Shown one piece after another: positions 34,873-43,803 of a DNA stretch of 57,251 nt (its first letter is position 1; each line of letters starts with the position of its first letter). The notes below the pieces were generated by a model. The model worked only from the letters and a program-made list of their open reading frames with translations, ran no database searches and was not told where the DNA came from. The DNA lies in the NCBI GenBank assembly GCA_964432885.1, contig CAYSPG010000024.1:1-57251 (forward strand), written 5' to 3'. The translations under genes were made by a program, and so were the position numbers. This stretch comes from CAYSPG01 sp964432885. Its GTDB lineage: Bacteria; Bacteroidota; Bacteroidia; AKYH767-A; OLB10.

Positions 34873-37372
34873 GATGATTTTATTATTCACTGCCATGAGT
34901 AACCGTGCGTGGGCCACATGCAACACGTGTTCACCTGCCGATAAAATTGGCGCTGCCGGAACCACCACAAACGCATCAAGCCTTACTGCCACAACAGGGT
35001 TCACCAACTCTACAATTTGCATTTTTGGTAATTTAAATATTGATGTATCAAGCTTTACATTGAGTAATTGTGTTGTAAACATGGATGATGATGCAAAAAT
35101 TACTGTACAAAGCGGTAAAACATTAACCATAAGTAACGGCACAACAATTTTATCATGCGACCAAATAAATTTATGGGATAAAATTGATGCGCTTACGGGT
35201 AGTGCCGTAGTAGTAAGTGGCAGTAGTAGTAAGTACAGCACAATACAGGATGCTTACATGGGTGTAAGCTTAAGTGGAAATGCAACCATAACGGCAAGTT
35301 ATACAGTGTTTAATAAAAATTATTATGCTGTAAATTTTATTGGAAACAGCACGACTCAAAACAGTTCATTTGTTGATTGCATAATGAGCAGTAATAGTGG
35401 AGCTAATGGAGTCAACCTTCTTGCCCCTTATACCTCAACAAAAGGTGTTTATGGAATTTACGCTTCCAATGTTTACAACTTACAAATAGGTAATGGTACA
35501 AACACATCAGTAGCTTTCGACCATTTGTTTTACGATGTGTACGGTTCTAACTTTTCGTTTACCATTAAAAAAGCAGTGTTTTATAATGCGGCTTATGCTG
35601 TTTATCACCCCACACAGCTTGATAAAAATTATGGAAGCCTGATTGATGATTGTGTGTTTGATTTTACAAATTACGGAGTTTATGGCACCGTTGGCAGTCA
35701 GCGTAATTACCGCATTAAAAATTGCAGCTTTACTAACTTTGATTACGGTGTTTATTTGCAAAATTTTAAATCATCAACGGTAGAGGTAGATCATAATTTT
35801 TTTAATTACGATGTAACTTCAAATCCTGTAGAGCCGATTGACTTTGGCGGAACAAAATATGGTTATAAAGCAATTTATGCCGTTAACGGAACAAAGCTAA
35901 CGGCCGCTCTTAAAATACATAACAATAAAATTAATAACGTTATAGAAGGTATTGCTGTGTGGAACGCTGATTATACCAGAATTTATTTAAATTGTATAAA
36001 CTTTTTAATTCCACCTGAACATCTTTATAGCCAATCGTCAAACAGCAATCAAAATTATTGGCTAAAAGCCCATTCAGGTATTAAGTATGTAAATTGTTCC
36101 AATACCAGGGTATATGAGGATACAATAAAACGTCCTGTTTTTGATGGCTCTAACACAGAAAATGACCCATTTGGTGCATTACCCGAAGACATATATATGT
36201 GGGCAATTTACGGTGACAATAGCAATGCGGCAAACTTTGTTACGGGCAACGTTACATATTTTATGTATAGGGGTATGCATTTTAATAACAACAATTTGAT
36301 TACAATAACCCGCTGTAATAACATAAACAATGCAGGCAGCGGCATTTATCTGAATGGCACTAATGGAGTAAGCACTACTCAGTTTAGTGACCAACTGCCT
36401 GGTTTATTTGATACACAAAATCAATGGTCACATGCCTATTTGACTGTAGCTAACCGAAGACTTACAGGAGGAACTGCCAATCCGCATTTATGGCGGTACG
36501 ATTTTTCAGGAGGTTCTAACACATCCAATAGTAGATACCCAGCCAATACATATTCATTTAATACAACTCTTGCCAATGCTTCAAATTTTACATCTTGCTT
36601 TGCGATAGATTATTATCTTGATACATTAGGTACACGGGCAATTTTAAAAGAAATAATAAATGATAATGTAAGTTATTCAAATAACCAGGAGGAGAATGCA
36701 CGTAGTGCAACCTTGGCTGCTTACCGCACCTTGCACAGTAATCAGTGGGTAATTGAAGTGGGTAACGAAGACGATGGGTTGTTCAATGAATTTTACTACA
36801 ACTACACAGCAAGCAATATGGGTAAATTTATTGCTGTACAGGATTTAATATTGAACGAAGAATACACGCAGGCAGCCGAAGACTTAGAATTAATAACTCC
36901 AAGCGACAATTACGAAACATACATAAAAACGTGCCTTACTATTTATCTGCAGGCATGTTTAATTGACCAGCGGCCGCTTGACAATTCAGAAATTGAAGAC
37001 CTTACTGAAATAGCTTATCTAAAAGTAATTGATGGGGGCGAAGCTGTTTTATATGCACGTGCCATGCTTGGCATAGATGTAAGCGAAGAAGAAGAAAGCA
37101 GTGGCCGGATGGCTCAACAGCAATCTTCAAACAGTAATGAGGTTACTGTTTTTCCTAATCCCTCAAAAGGTGTTACAAACATTTTGATAAACAATCCAAC
37201 TGCCGATAATAAAACCACAGTAACATTGTTTGATGTAAGAGGAAAAATTTTGTTTAAAAAGGTTATATCAGATTCATTTGAACATCTAACTGTTAATTTG
37301 CCCGAGGGCATATACATTTTACAAACCACTGATAATACTGCCACCAAAAGCAGTAAAGTTGTTGTAAATTAA
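34871..37372 (+). CDS. T9SS type A secreted protein with parallel beta-helix-like repeats
   Basis: 833 aa from the ATG at 34871. The visible N-terminus MMILLFTAMSNRAWA is a short signal peptide, and it would be extended by the frame that opens at 34789 if the CATT tract changed length. Residues 40-500 show right-handed parallel beta-helix-like features (TISNGTTILSCDQINLWD, NNLITITRCNNINNAGSGIYL, GVYGIYASN). Residues 600-740 are helical. The C-terminus is a T9SS type A domain (VTVFPNPSKGVTNILI.. ending TKSSKVVVN). It is a surface or extracellular protein, possibly adhesive or carbohydrate-acting. It is followed 29 bp later by another T9SS cargo gene. Confidence 0.85.
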   Translation: MMILLFTAMSNRAWATCNTCSPADKIGAAGTTTNASSLTATTGFTNSTICIFGNLNIDVSSFTLSNCVVNMDDDAKITVQSGKTLTISNGTTILSCDQINLWDKIDALTGSAVVVSGSSSKYSTIQDAYMGVSLSGNATITASYTVFNKNYYAVNFIGNSTTQNSSFVDCIMSSNSGANGVNLLAPYTSTKGVYGIYASNVYNLQIGNGTNTSVAFDHLFYDVYGSNFSFTIKKAVFYNAAYAVYHPTQLDKNYGSLIDDCVFDFTNYGVYGTVGSQRNYRIKNCSFTNFDYGVYLQNFKSSTVEVDHNFFNYDVTSNPVEPIDFGGTKYGYKAIYAVNGTKLTAALKIHNNKINNVIEGIAVWNADYTRIYLNCINFLIPPEHLYSQSSNSNQNYWLKAHSGIKYVNCSNTRVYEDTIKRPVFDGSNTENDPFGALPEDIYMWAIYGDNSNAANFVTGNVTYFMYRGMHFNNNNLITITRCNNINNAGSGIYLNGTNGVSTTQFSDQLPGLFDTQNQWSHAYLTVANRRLTGGTANPHLWRYDFSGGSNTSNSRYPANTYSFNTTLANASNFTSCFAIDYYLDTLGTRAILKEIINDNVSYSNNQEENARSATLAAYRTLHSNQWVIEVGNEDDGLFNEFYYNYTASNMGKFIAVQDLILNEEYTQAAEDLELITPSDNYETYIKTCLTIYLQACLIDQRPLDNSEIEDLTEIAYLKVIDGGEAVLYARAMLGIDVSEEEESSGRMAQQQSSNSNEVTVFPNPSKGVTNILINNPTADNKTTVTLFDVRGKILFKKVISDSFEHLTVNLPEGIYILQTTDNTATKSSKVVVN

Positions 37373-37401
37373 TTTTTAACTCCTTTTTAATATATACGAG
37401 T

Positions 37402-39012
37402 ATGCTAAAAAAAGTAGCTGCAATTTGGCTGCTGTTGTTTATTGCGCGTGCAAACATTTTGCACGCGCAATATATGGTTACTAGAAATTTTGGAAATTTT
37501 GCGATAGATACTCTTTTTGATGCCAATGTGTATGGAATTTCAAAAATCAATGATAGTACTTTAGGCCATGTGGCGAATGTTAAGTATAACCCTAGTCCAA
37601 TTTCTACTACAAAGGGATCATTACTTTATTTTAATTTAAATGGTAATTTAATAAAGAGTTTATCTTATCCTTCGTTGATTAATCATTATGCTGGTTTTTT
37701 ATCAATGGTTGTACTCCCTAATAAATATAAATTGATTAACGCCTTCGATTTTAGCGTAAATTTCAATCCGCGAAGTCATTTTTCAATACTTACGTTAGAT
37801 AGTTCTGATAATTTTATTAGCGGTAAGGAATATTACTCTAATGATTCGTTACATAATCAATATTGCCATTTTATACATAGGACTCAGACAGGTAATATTT
37901 TCTTAGTTGGTGATTTTATTTCGATTGGAGGATGGCAAGAAAAAGAAATAATGATTGTTAAATTAGATAGCAGCCTTAATATTCTATGGGCAAAAAAGTA
38001 TGGGAAAGCCGGCAATCAATCATACGTTGAATTAATTGAAGGCTACAATAATGATATTATTATTAGAGGAAGTACTTCAGTAACAACAGCAGGAAGCACG
38101 TATGAGTGTTATTTAATGAGCATCAATGATAATACAGGTAATATTAATTGGGTTAAACGTTATTCAACAGGTAATGGTTTTCAAACAAGCGGCCACTCAA
38201 TTATAAAAAATTCAGCCGGAGGGTATATGCTTAGCCTATTAGGAAGAGACATGGTAACAGGCAGATCTGGATTATTAAAATTGGATTCACAAGGAAATAT
38301 TTTATCAGAAAAAACCTATTTGAACGGAGGACCAGGCCGGATGAGTGAAACGAAAGATGGGGGATTTATTTGTAGTGGAGGTATAATAGCTGGCGGTTGG
38401 ATCAATGGTTTGCTGTTAAAGTGTGATAGCCTAGGTAATGCACAATGGCATTATGGTTACAATGATGGCAGTCAAACAATTTTTAAAGCATGGCAAATGG
38501 CAGATGGAAGTTATATGGGTATTGGCGAAGTTTTTGGCACTACACAACCAAAGTATTTAATCAAAACCGACTCACTTGGACATTCTGCCTGTAATTATTA
38601 TCCCGTATCTACCACTCTTATTAACAATATTTTTACATCAGACACCATTACCTTTTACGATTCAACACTTACTTTTTTAGATACCACATTTGTTTTGGTA
38701 AAAGATACCCTTATAATGCCTGATAGTGTTATATGCACAGGATATTCATCAATAGAAACACCATCGCAAAAAAATTTTCAGTTAACGGTTTATCCCAATC
38801 CGGCAGCAACTACAATAACAATTGAGTTAATTGCCAATGCTGCTGAAACCAAAACAATAACCATTTCCAACTTATTAAACCAAAACGTTTTGGTAAAAAC
38901 ATTTACTGGTAATAAAATACAACTTGATGTACGTCAACTGCCCAAAGGCATGTATTTTGTTAATACAGGAGGTGGCGGCAAACAATGCGCAACACGGTTT
39001 GTAAAAGATTAA
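37402..39012 (+). CDS. T9SS type A secreted protein, beta-propeller-like
   Basis: 536 aa with a signal peptide (1-22, ending ANILHAQ). Repeated units of the type IMIVKLDSSLNILWAKKYG, ..NINWVKRYSTG and SGLLKLDSQGNI suggest a propeller-like fold (blades rich in LD..G). The tail FQLTVYPNPAATTITIELI.. to GGGKQCATRFVKD is a T9SS type A domain. Function unknown. It is probably co-transcribed with the preceding T9SS gene. Its stop lies 57 bp from that of convergent cutC. Confidence 0.85.
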   Translation: MLKKVAAIWLLLFIARANILHAQYMVTRNFGNFAIDTLFDANVYGISKINDSTLGHVANVKYNPSPISTTKGSLLYFNLNGNLIKSLSYPSLINHYAGFLSMVVLPNKYKLINAFDFSVNFNPRSHFSILTLDSSDNFISGKEYYSNDSLHNQYCHFIHRTQTGNIFLVGDFISIGGWQEKEIMIVKLDSSLNILWAKKYGKAGNQSYVELIEGYNNDIIIRGSTSVTTAGSTYECYLMSINDNTGNINWVKRYSTGNGFQTSGHSIIKNSAGGYMLSLLGRDMVTGRSGLLKLDSQGNILSEKTYLNGGPGRMSETKDGGFICSGGIIAGGWINGLLLKCDSLGNAQWHYGYNDGSQTIFKAWQMADGSYMGIGEVFGTTQPKYLIKTDSLGHSACNYYPVSTTLINNIFTSDTITFYDSTLTFLDTTFVLVKDTLIMPDSVICTGYSSIETPSQKNFQLTVYPNPAATTITIELIANAAETKTITISNLLNQNVLVKTFTGNKIQLDVRQLPKGMYFVNTGGGGKQCATRFVKD

Positions 39013-39069
39013 GACCGTAAAAAAATAAATCGAATAATCCGGGTTTAATAACGCTTGCGAGTAAGCATG

Positions 39070-39813
39070 TCAACTAAAATTTTGAAGTTTTTCTTTCATC
39101 ACCCGTATCATTTCCGAATCTACTGTTAATACATCAAATTCAGAAAGTTGGTTTGAACTGTTGAAAGAAACGTTTCTGTTTTTATAAACCATATTGCCTG
39201 CACTAATTTTTTTTGCTGAGGCATGAAACGATTTCACTTTTGTTTTGGTGGCAATTTCTACAATGGTTTTGTCGGTAACTCCGCTGCCAGCCATTACATC
39301 AATTTTGTTTTGAGCACGTTGTTGTAATCTAAAAATTTGTTCGACACCTTCTAAGGCAGTATTGCGGTGGCCGGATGTAAGCACACAATCAATACCACAA
39401 CTAATTAAATCATCAAGTGCTTCAAACGGGTCAACGGTCATATCAAATGCGCGGTGAAACGTTGTTTTTAATGGATTTGAAAATTCAACTAATTTTTTTG
39501 TTCGCTCCACATCAACAATGCCATCTTGCTTAAGCACACCAAACACTATGGCTGATGCGTTTAATTGTTTTGCTATGGTGATGTCATGTAACATTACTTC
39601 AAATTCTGAGTCAGAATAAAAAAAGTCTCCGGCACGTGGGCGCACCATTACCTGTACAGGAATTTTTATTTTTTCGGTTACCGCTTTTATCAATCCGTGC
39701 GAAGGAGTTTTTCCGCCATCGGATAATCCATCGCAAAGTTCAATTCTGTCGGCACCGGCTTGCTGAGCAAGCAATGCTGACTCAACGGATGTAACGCAAA
39801 TTTCGAGAAGCAT
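39070..39813 (-). CDS. cutC: Copper homeostasis protein CutC
   Basis: 247 aa from the ATG at 39813 (MLLEICVTSVESA). The longer open frame overlaps the upstream MFS gene and is rejected. TIM-barrel CutC family: AGADRIELCDGLSDGGKTPSHG, VMVRPRAGDFFYSD and HRAFDMT. The family was first linked to copper tolerance, but a direct copper role is doubtful in many bacteria. It lies 10 bp downstream of the sugar transporter gene, so the pair may be a sugar-catabolism unit; this is inference. Confidence 0.92.
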   Translation of the reverse strand: MLLEICVTSVESALLAQQAGADRIELCDGLSDGGKTPSHGLIKAVTEKIKIPVQVMVRPRAGDFFYSDSEFEVMLHDITIAKQLNASAIVFGVLKQDGIVDVERTKKLVEFSNPLKTTFHRAFDMTVDPFEALDDLISCGIDCVLTSGHRNTALEGVEQIFRLQQRAQNKIDVMAGSGVTDKTIVEIATKTKVKSFHASAKKISAGNMVYKNRNVSFNSSNQLSEFDVLTVDSEMIRVMKEKLQNFS

Positions 39814-39823
39814 TGAAATATTT

Positions 39824-41077
39824 TTACCAGCTTTTAATTTTATGTCCGCGCAAAGCGTACCACAAAATAAAAAGATAACACGGAAATAAAATAATGTATG
39901 CCCATTGATGGCCGAGTGAGCTATCGGCAAGTTTGCCATACAACAAAGGCAAGGTAGCACCACCGGCAATGCCCATAATTAAAAGTGCCGAGCCTGTTTT
40001 TGTAAATTTTCCCAGGCCATCAATTGCCAATGGCCATATTGCTGGCCACATAAGTGCGTTTGCAAACCCAAGCAGTGCAATAAATAAAACAGATGTGTAA
40101 CCCGATGTAAAAATTACAAGTGCAGAAAATAGTATTCCTGTAATGGCCGAAACAGATAGCGCTTTGTTTTGCGAAATCATTTTTGGAATAAATAAAATTC
40201 CAATGATGTATCCCGCTACCATAGCAATTAATGTATAGGATGTAAAGTTTTTTGCTTCGCTAAGTGCAATGCCTTGTGATTGCCCGTAAAGCCCGATGGT
40301 ATCGCCTGCAATTACTTCGGCACCAACATAAACAAATATTCCAATGGCGCCCAGCACAAGATTTGGAAATTGAAACACACTTGTTTTGGTTTCGCCTCCG
40401 TTTGAATTTGTTTCTTCTTCACTTGCTTCTATTTCAGGTAATGGAGAAAAGCGTACAAATAATGCAAGCACTACAAGCGCACATGCCATAAATGTGTATG
40501 GTGCAATTACGCGTTGTGCAAGTTCATCTAACCTTGCAGTTAGTTGTACACTGTCTAACGTTTTTAGTTCGTTGGTAAGTGTATCGGCATCGGCCAAAAT
40601 AATTGAACCAAGTATTATTGGCGCAAGCACACCTGCCACTTTATTGCAAATGCCCATTATGCTTATGCGCTTTGCCGCGCTTTCGATGGGGCCTACAATG
40701 GTTATGTATGGGTTGCTTGCTGTTTGTAATATAGACAGGCCTGTGCCGATAACAAATAACCCCAACAAAAACATATTGTATGTGCGCGAGTTTGCCGCAG
40801 GAATAAAAAGCAATGCACCCACTGCCATCACAAGCAGGCCCAGCATCATTCCTTTTTTAAATCCTGTTTTTTGCAGCACCCATGATGATGGCAATGCCAT
40901 TACGAAATATGAAATGTAAAATGCAAAAGCTACAAGCAGCGATTGTTGGGTGTTTAACTCGCAGGCAATTTTTAAGTAAGGAATAAGTGTTCCGTTAAGC
41001 CAGGTTACAAATCCAAATATGAAAAATAAAATGCCGAGTAAAATTATGGGCATTATGTTTTTGTTTTTTTCTTGCAT
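39824..41077 (-). CDS. Sugar MFS transporter (FucP/GlcP-like)
   Basis: 417 aa with twelve predicted membrane helices. Family motifs are FFIFGFVTWLNGTLIPYLK at the N-terminus, QTASNPYITIVGP, and ALMWPAIWPLAIDGLGKFT with GIAGGATLPLLYG near the C-terminus. This is the fucose/galactose/glucose:H+ symporter family of the major facilitator superfamily. It imports a sugar across the inner membrane; the specific sugar is not predictable. cutC follows, and a degraded rhamnose/fucose mutarotase lies about 5 kb away. Confidence 0.88.
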   Translation of the reverse strand: MQEKNKNIMPIILLGILFFIFGFVTWLNGTLIPYLKIACELNTQQSLLVAFAFYISYFVMALPSSWVLQKTGFKKGMMLGLLVMAVGALLFIPAANSRTYNMFLLGLFVIGTGLSILQTASNPYITIVGPIESAAKRISIMGICNKVAGVLAPIILGSIILADADTLTNELKTLDSVQLTARLDELAQRVIAPYTFMACALVVLALFVRFSPLPEIEASEEETNSNGGETKTSVFQFPNLVLGAIGIFVYVGAEVIAGDTIGLYGQSQGIALSEAKNFTSYTLIAMVAGYIIGILFIPKMISQNKALSVSAITGILFSALVIFTSGYTSVLFIALLGFANALMWPAIWPLAIDGLGKFTKTGSALLIMGIAGGATLPLLYGKLADSSLGHQWAYIILFPCYLFILWYALRGHKIKSW

Positions 41078-41177
41078 AGGTAAATTTATTTTTTACCAAA
41101 GTAGAATGAAATAAATTTTGGTTTTGCCTACCAGCAATATTTTATGAACATACAACTATTGAATTGAGTAATGAGGA

Positions 41178-41268
41178 TTAAACCCTTTCAGGGTTTGCAT
41201 TAGGTTGCTGCACTGCTTTACCACCGATTGCATCGGTGGTTATTTATATTGAACCCCTTCGGGGTTTT
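41178..41268. repeat. Cluster of three short palindromes (REP-like)
   Basis: Three hairpins occur in a row: AACCCTTTCAGGGTT (about 41180-41194), ACCACCGATTGCATCGGTGGT (41220-41240) and AACCCCTTCGGGGTT (41252-41266). They occupy the gap between pyrH and the MFS transporter. The arrangement resembles dispersed REP-type units; no IS200-like gene is visible. Confidence 0.65.
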
Positions 41269-41320
41269 GAAAAAAAGAAATATAAAAAATAAACTTAGAG
41301 GCGCAGAGACGTGGAAAAAA

Positions 41321-42028
41321 TTAAACAGTTACGAGCGTTCCTACTTTTTCGCCTTCCACCAATTTCATTAGGTTGCCTTTTTTATTCATGTCGAAAACAA
41401 TGATGGGAAGTTTGTTTTCGTGGCAGAGGGTAAAAGCGGTCATGTCCATTACTTTTAAATCTTTTTCGTAAACATCATTAAAAGTAAGGCTATCGAATTT
41501 TGTTGCTGATTTATCTTTTTCGGGATCGGCAGTGTAGATGCCATCCACGCGGGTGCCTTTTAAAATTACGTTGGCTTCAATTTCGACAGCACGAAGTGAG
41601 GCTGCGGTGTCGGTAGTAAAGTATGGGTTGCCGGTGCCTGCACCAAATATTACAACGCGCCCTTTTTCGAGGTGGCGTACTGCGCGCCTGCGGATAAATG
41701 GTTCGCAGATGGCTTCCATTTTTATGGCAGATTGCAAACGGGTGTTTATTCCTTTTCCTTCAAGCGCGCCTTGCAAAGCCATGCTGTTTATTACTGTGGC
41801 AAGCATACCCATGTAGTCGCCCTGTACGCGATCCATGCCTGCTTCGGCAGCTTGCAGACCGCGAAAAATATTTCCTCCGCCAATTACTATGGCTACCTGC
41901 ACACCTTTGTCAACAATAGATTTTACATCTTCGGCATATTGAACAAGACGGTTTTTGTCAATACCAAAGTTTTTATCGCCCATGAGGGCCTCGCCACTAA
42001 GTTTAAGAAGGATGCGTTTATATTTCAT
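41321..42028 (-). CDS. pyrH: UMP kinase
   Basis: 235 aa, the standard size. The enzyme phosphorylates UMP to UDP with ATP in the cytoplasm. Motifs are KRILLKLSGEALMG, VAIVIGGGNIFRG (GGGN near 50-53) and TAASLRAVEIEANVILKGTRVDGIYTADP, the amino-acid-kinase fold of prokaryotic UMP kinases. The ribosome recycling factor gene frr, often immediately downstream in this phylum as I recall, is absent here. Confidence 0.96.
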   Translation of the reverse strand: MKYKRILLKLSGEALMGDKNFGIDKNRLVQYAEDVKSIVDKGVQVAIVIGGGNIFRGLQAAEAGMDRVQGDYMGMLATVINSMALQGALEGKGINTRLQSAIKMEAICEPFIRRRAVRHLEKGRVVIFGAGTGNPYFTTDTAASLRAVEIEANVILKGTRVDGIYTADPEKDKSATKFDSLTFNDVYEKDLKVMDMTAFTLCHENKLPIIVFDMNKKGNLMKLVEGEKVGTLVTV

Positions 42029-42118
42029 AAATTATCAACGAATACAAATTTGTGCGAATATACGAATGCCACTAATTACTCGAATTAACACGAATTGTTT
42101 TAGTGTAATGGTGGTATA

Positions 42119-43366
42119 TCAAATTTCAATCTCCACAACATTTCTAATCATGTCATCGAGTGTTTCCTGATTGCGGATGATGGTGGCTTTGCCTTTGTAA
42201 ATTAATACTTCGGCAGGGCGCGGGCGCGAGTTGTAATTGTTGCTCATGGTGTAGCCGTAAGCGCCTGCATTTTTTATGCAGAGAATGTCGCCTTCGCGCA
42301 CTTCGTTTAGTTTGCGGTCCCAGGCGAAGGTGTCTGTTTCGCAAATGTTGCCAACTACGGTGTAGATGCGCGGTGTGCCTGTGGGATTTGAAATGTTTAC
42401 GATGTGATGATATGCATCGTAAAACATGGGACGTATTAAATGATTTTGTCCAGAATCAACTCCTGCGAAGACAGTGGCTGTTGTTTGCTTTACCACATTT
42501 ACTTTTACTAATAAGTATCCGCACTCGCTTACAAGAAATTTTCCGGGCTCGAACCAGAGTTCTAATTCTCTTCCATAATCTTTACAGAAATTATCAAAGC
42601 GTTCGGTAATTACTTTTCCGAGTTCTTCCACGTCAGTGGTAACGTCATCTTCTTTATAGGCAACTTTAAATCCGCTGCCAAAGTCAATAAATTCTAAATC
42701 TTTAAAACTTGTGGCGGCTTCAAATAATAATTCGGCACCGCGAACAAAAACGCCTGCATCTAAAATATCGCTGCCCGTGTGCATGTGCAGGCCGTTGATG
42801 CGCATGTTTTCTTTTTCGATGATGCGCATTACGTGACGAAGTTGGTGAATGGAGATGCCGAACTTGCTGTCGATATGCCCTGTTTGTATGTGCACATTGC
42901 CGCCTGCAACTATGTGTGGATTTAATCTTATACAACAGGGAACTTTGTTGCCGTATTCGTGCCCAAATTGCTCGAGCATAGAAATGTTATCAATGTTAAT
43001 GCCTACGCCTAAATCAACAGCTGTTTTAATTTCGTCAAAGGAAACACCGTTGGGTGTAAATAAAATTTGGGCGGGTGAGAAGCCTGCTTTCAGCCCCAGC
43101 TGAACTTCATAAATAGATACTGCATCAAGCCCTGCGCCTGCTTTTTTGAGCAAGCGTAATATGTTTATGTTGTTAAGTGCTTTAAGAGCGTATTTAATTT
43201 TTACATGACTGCCGGGGAAAGCGCTTTTTAATTTATCGTATTGAAAAATAATTTTTTCGGCATGGTAAACGTAAAGCGGTGTGCCGAACTGTGCTGCAAT
43301 ATCCGTTAAAGGAATGTTGCCAACGGTGTAGGTGGAGTTTTGGAGGAGCATGAGGGCGAAGGTCAT
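42119..43366 (-). CDS. lysA: Diaminopimelate decarboxylase
   Basis: 415 aa from the ATG at 43366 (MTFALMLLQN). A start five codons later (MLLQNSTYTV) is equally good, and a longer upstream extension is rejected. PLP fold type III: the internal lysine K62 in KYALKALNN, HMHTGSDI, EFIDFGSGFKV, WFEPGKFLV, NICETDTFAWDR and NAGAYGYTMSNNYNSR near the C-terminus. It converts meso-diaminopimelate to L-lysine. It lies 90 bp upstream of pyrH on the same strand. Confidence 0.95.
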   Translation of the reverse strand: MTFALMLLQNSTYTVGNIPLTDIAAQFGTPLYVYHAEKIIFQYDKLKSAFPGSHVKIKYALKALNNINILRLLKKAGAGLDAVSIYEVQLGLKAGFSPAQILFTPNGVSFDEIKTAVDLGVGINIDNISMLEQFGHEYGNKVPCCIRLNPHIVAGGNVHIQTGHIDSKFGISIHQLRHVMRIIEKENMRINGLHMHTGSDILDAGVFVRGAELLFEAATSFKDLEFIDFGSGFKVAYKEDDVTTDVEELGKVITERFDNFCKDYGRELELWFEPGKFLVSECGYLLVKVNVVKQTTATVFAGVDSGQNHLIRPMFYDAYHHIVNISNPTGTPRIYTVVGNICETDTFAWDRKLNEVREGDILCIKNAGAYGYTMSNNYNSRPRPAEVLIYKGKATIIRNQETLDDMIRNVVEIEI

Positions 43367-43803
43367 TTGAAGTTTGTGGTTTGAGGTTGTTTGAAATGGT
43401 TTGGGTAGGTGCAAAAGTAGATTTTGGATTGGAAAAAGTTTGGTGGTGATATACGAAAGTTGGTGGATAGCACGAGGCTGGAGCCTCGCGCTTACTTTTA
43501 ACATAAAAAAATAAAAGCCGTCAACCAAGGTTAAAAGATTTTTAAGTGTCAGACATTTTTTATCCGCCTATGAATTACATGCTTAGCCCTAACCCGATGA
43601 GGCTTGAAGGTATTAAATTACATTCGCGTTGCATTATCAGCTACACATGGTGTTCTGCATTTGTATATAAATAATAAATGAGAGGGTAAAAGGGCGTGTT
43701 TTTTTACATTTTTTTCTTAACAAAAAAATCCTTTCATTTGAGCTTACAAAAAATAAGTCAAACCAGTCATGCGAAACAGTGTATGACTAAAAATCAAATC
43801 AAA
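43367..43803. other. Intergenic region with GAGGCT/AGCCTC palindrome
   Basis: A divergent gap between lysA and the next T9SS gene. GCACGAGGCTGGAGCCTCGCGC (about 43470-43491; stem CGAGGCT/AGCCTCG) is a palindrome typical of dispersed repeats. The rest is AT-rich with no gene that I can support; upstream open frame 43696-43803 is not coding-like. Confidence 0.5.
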
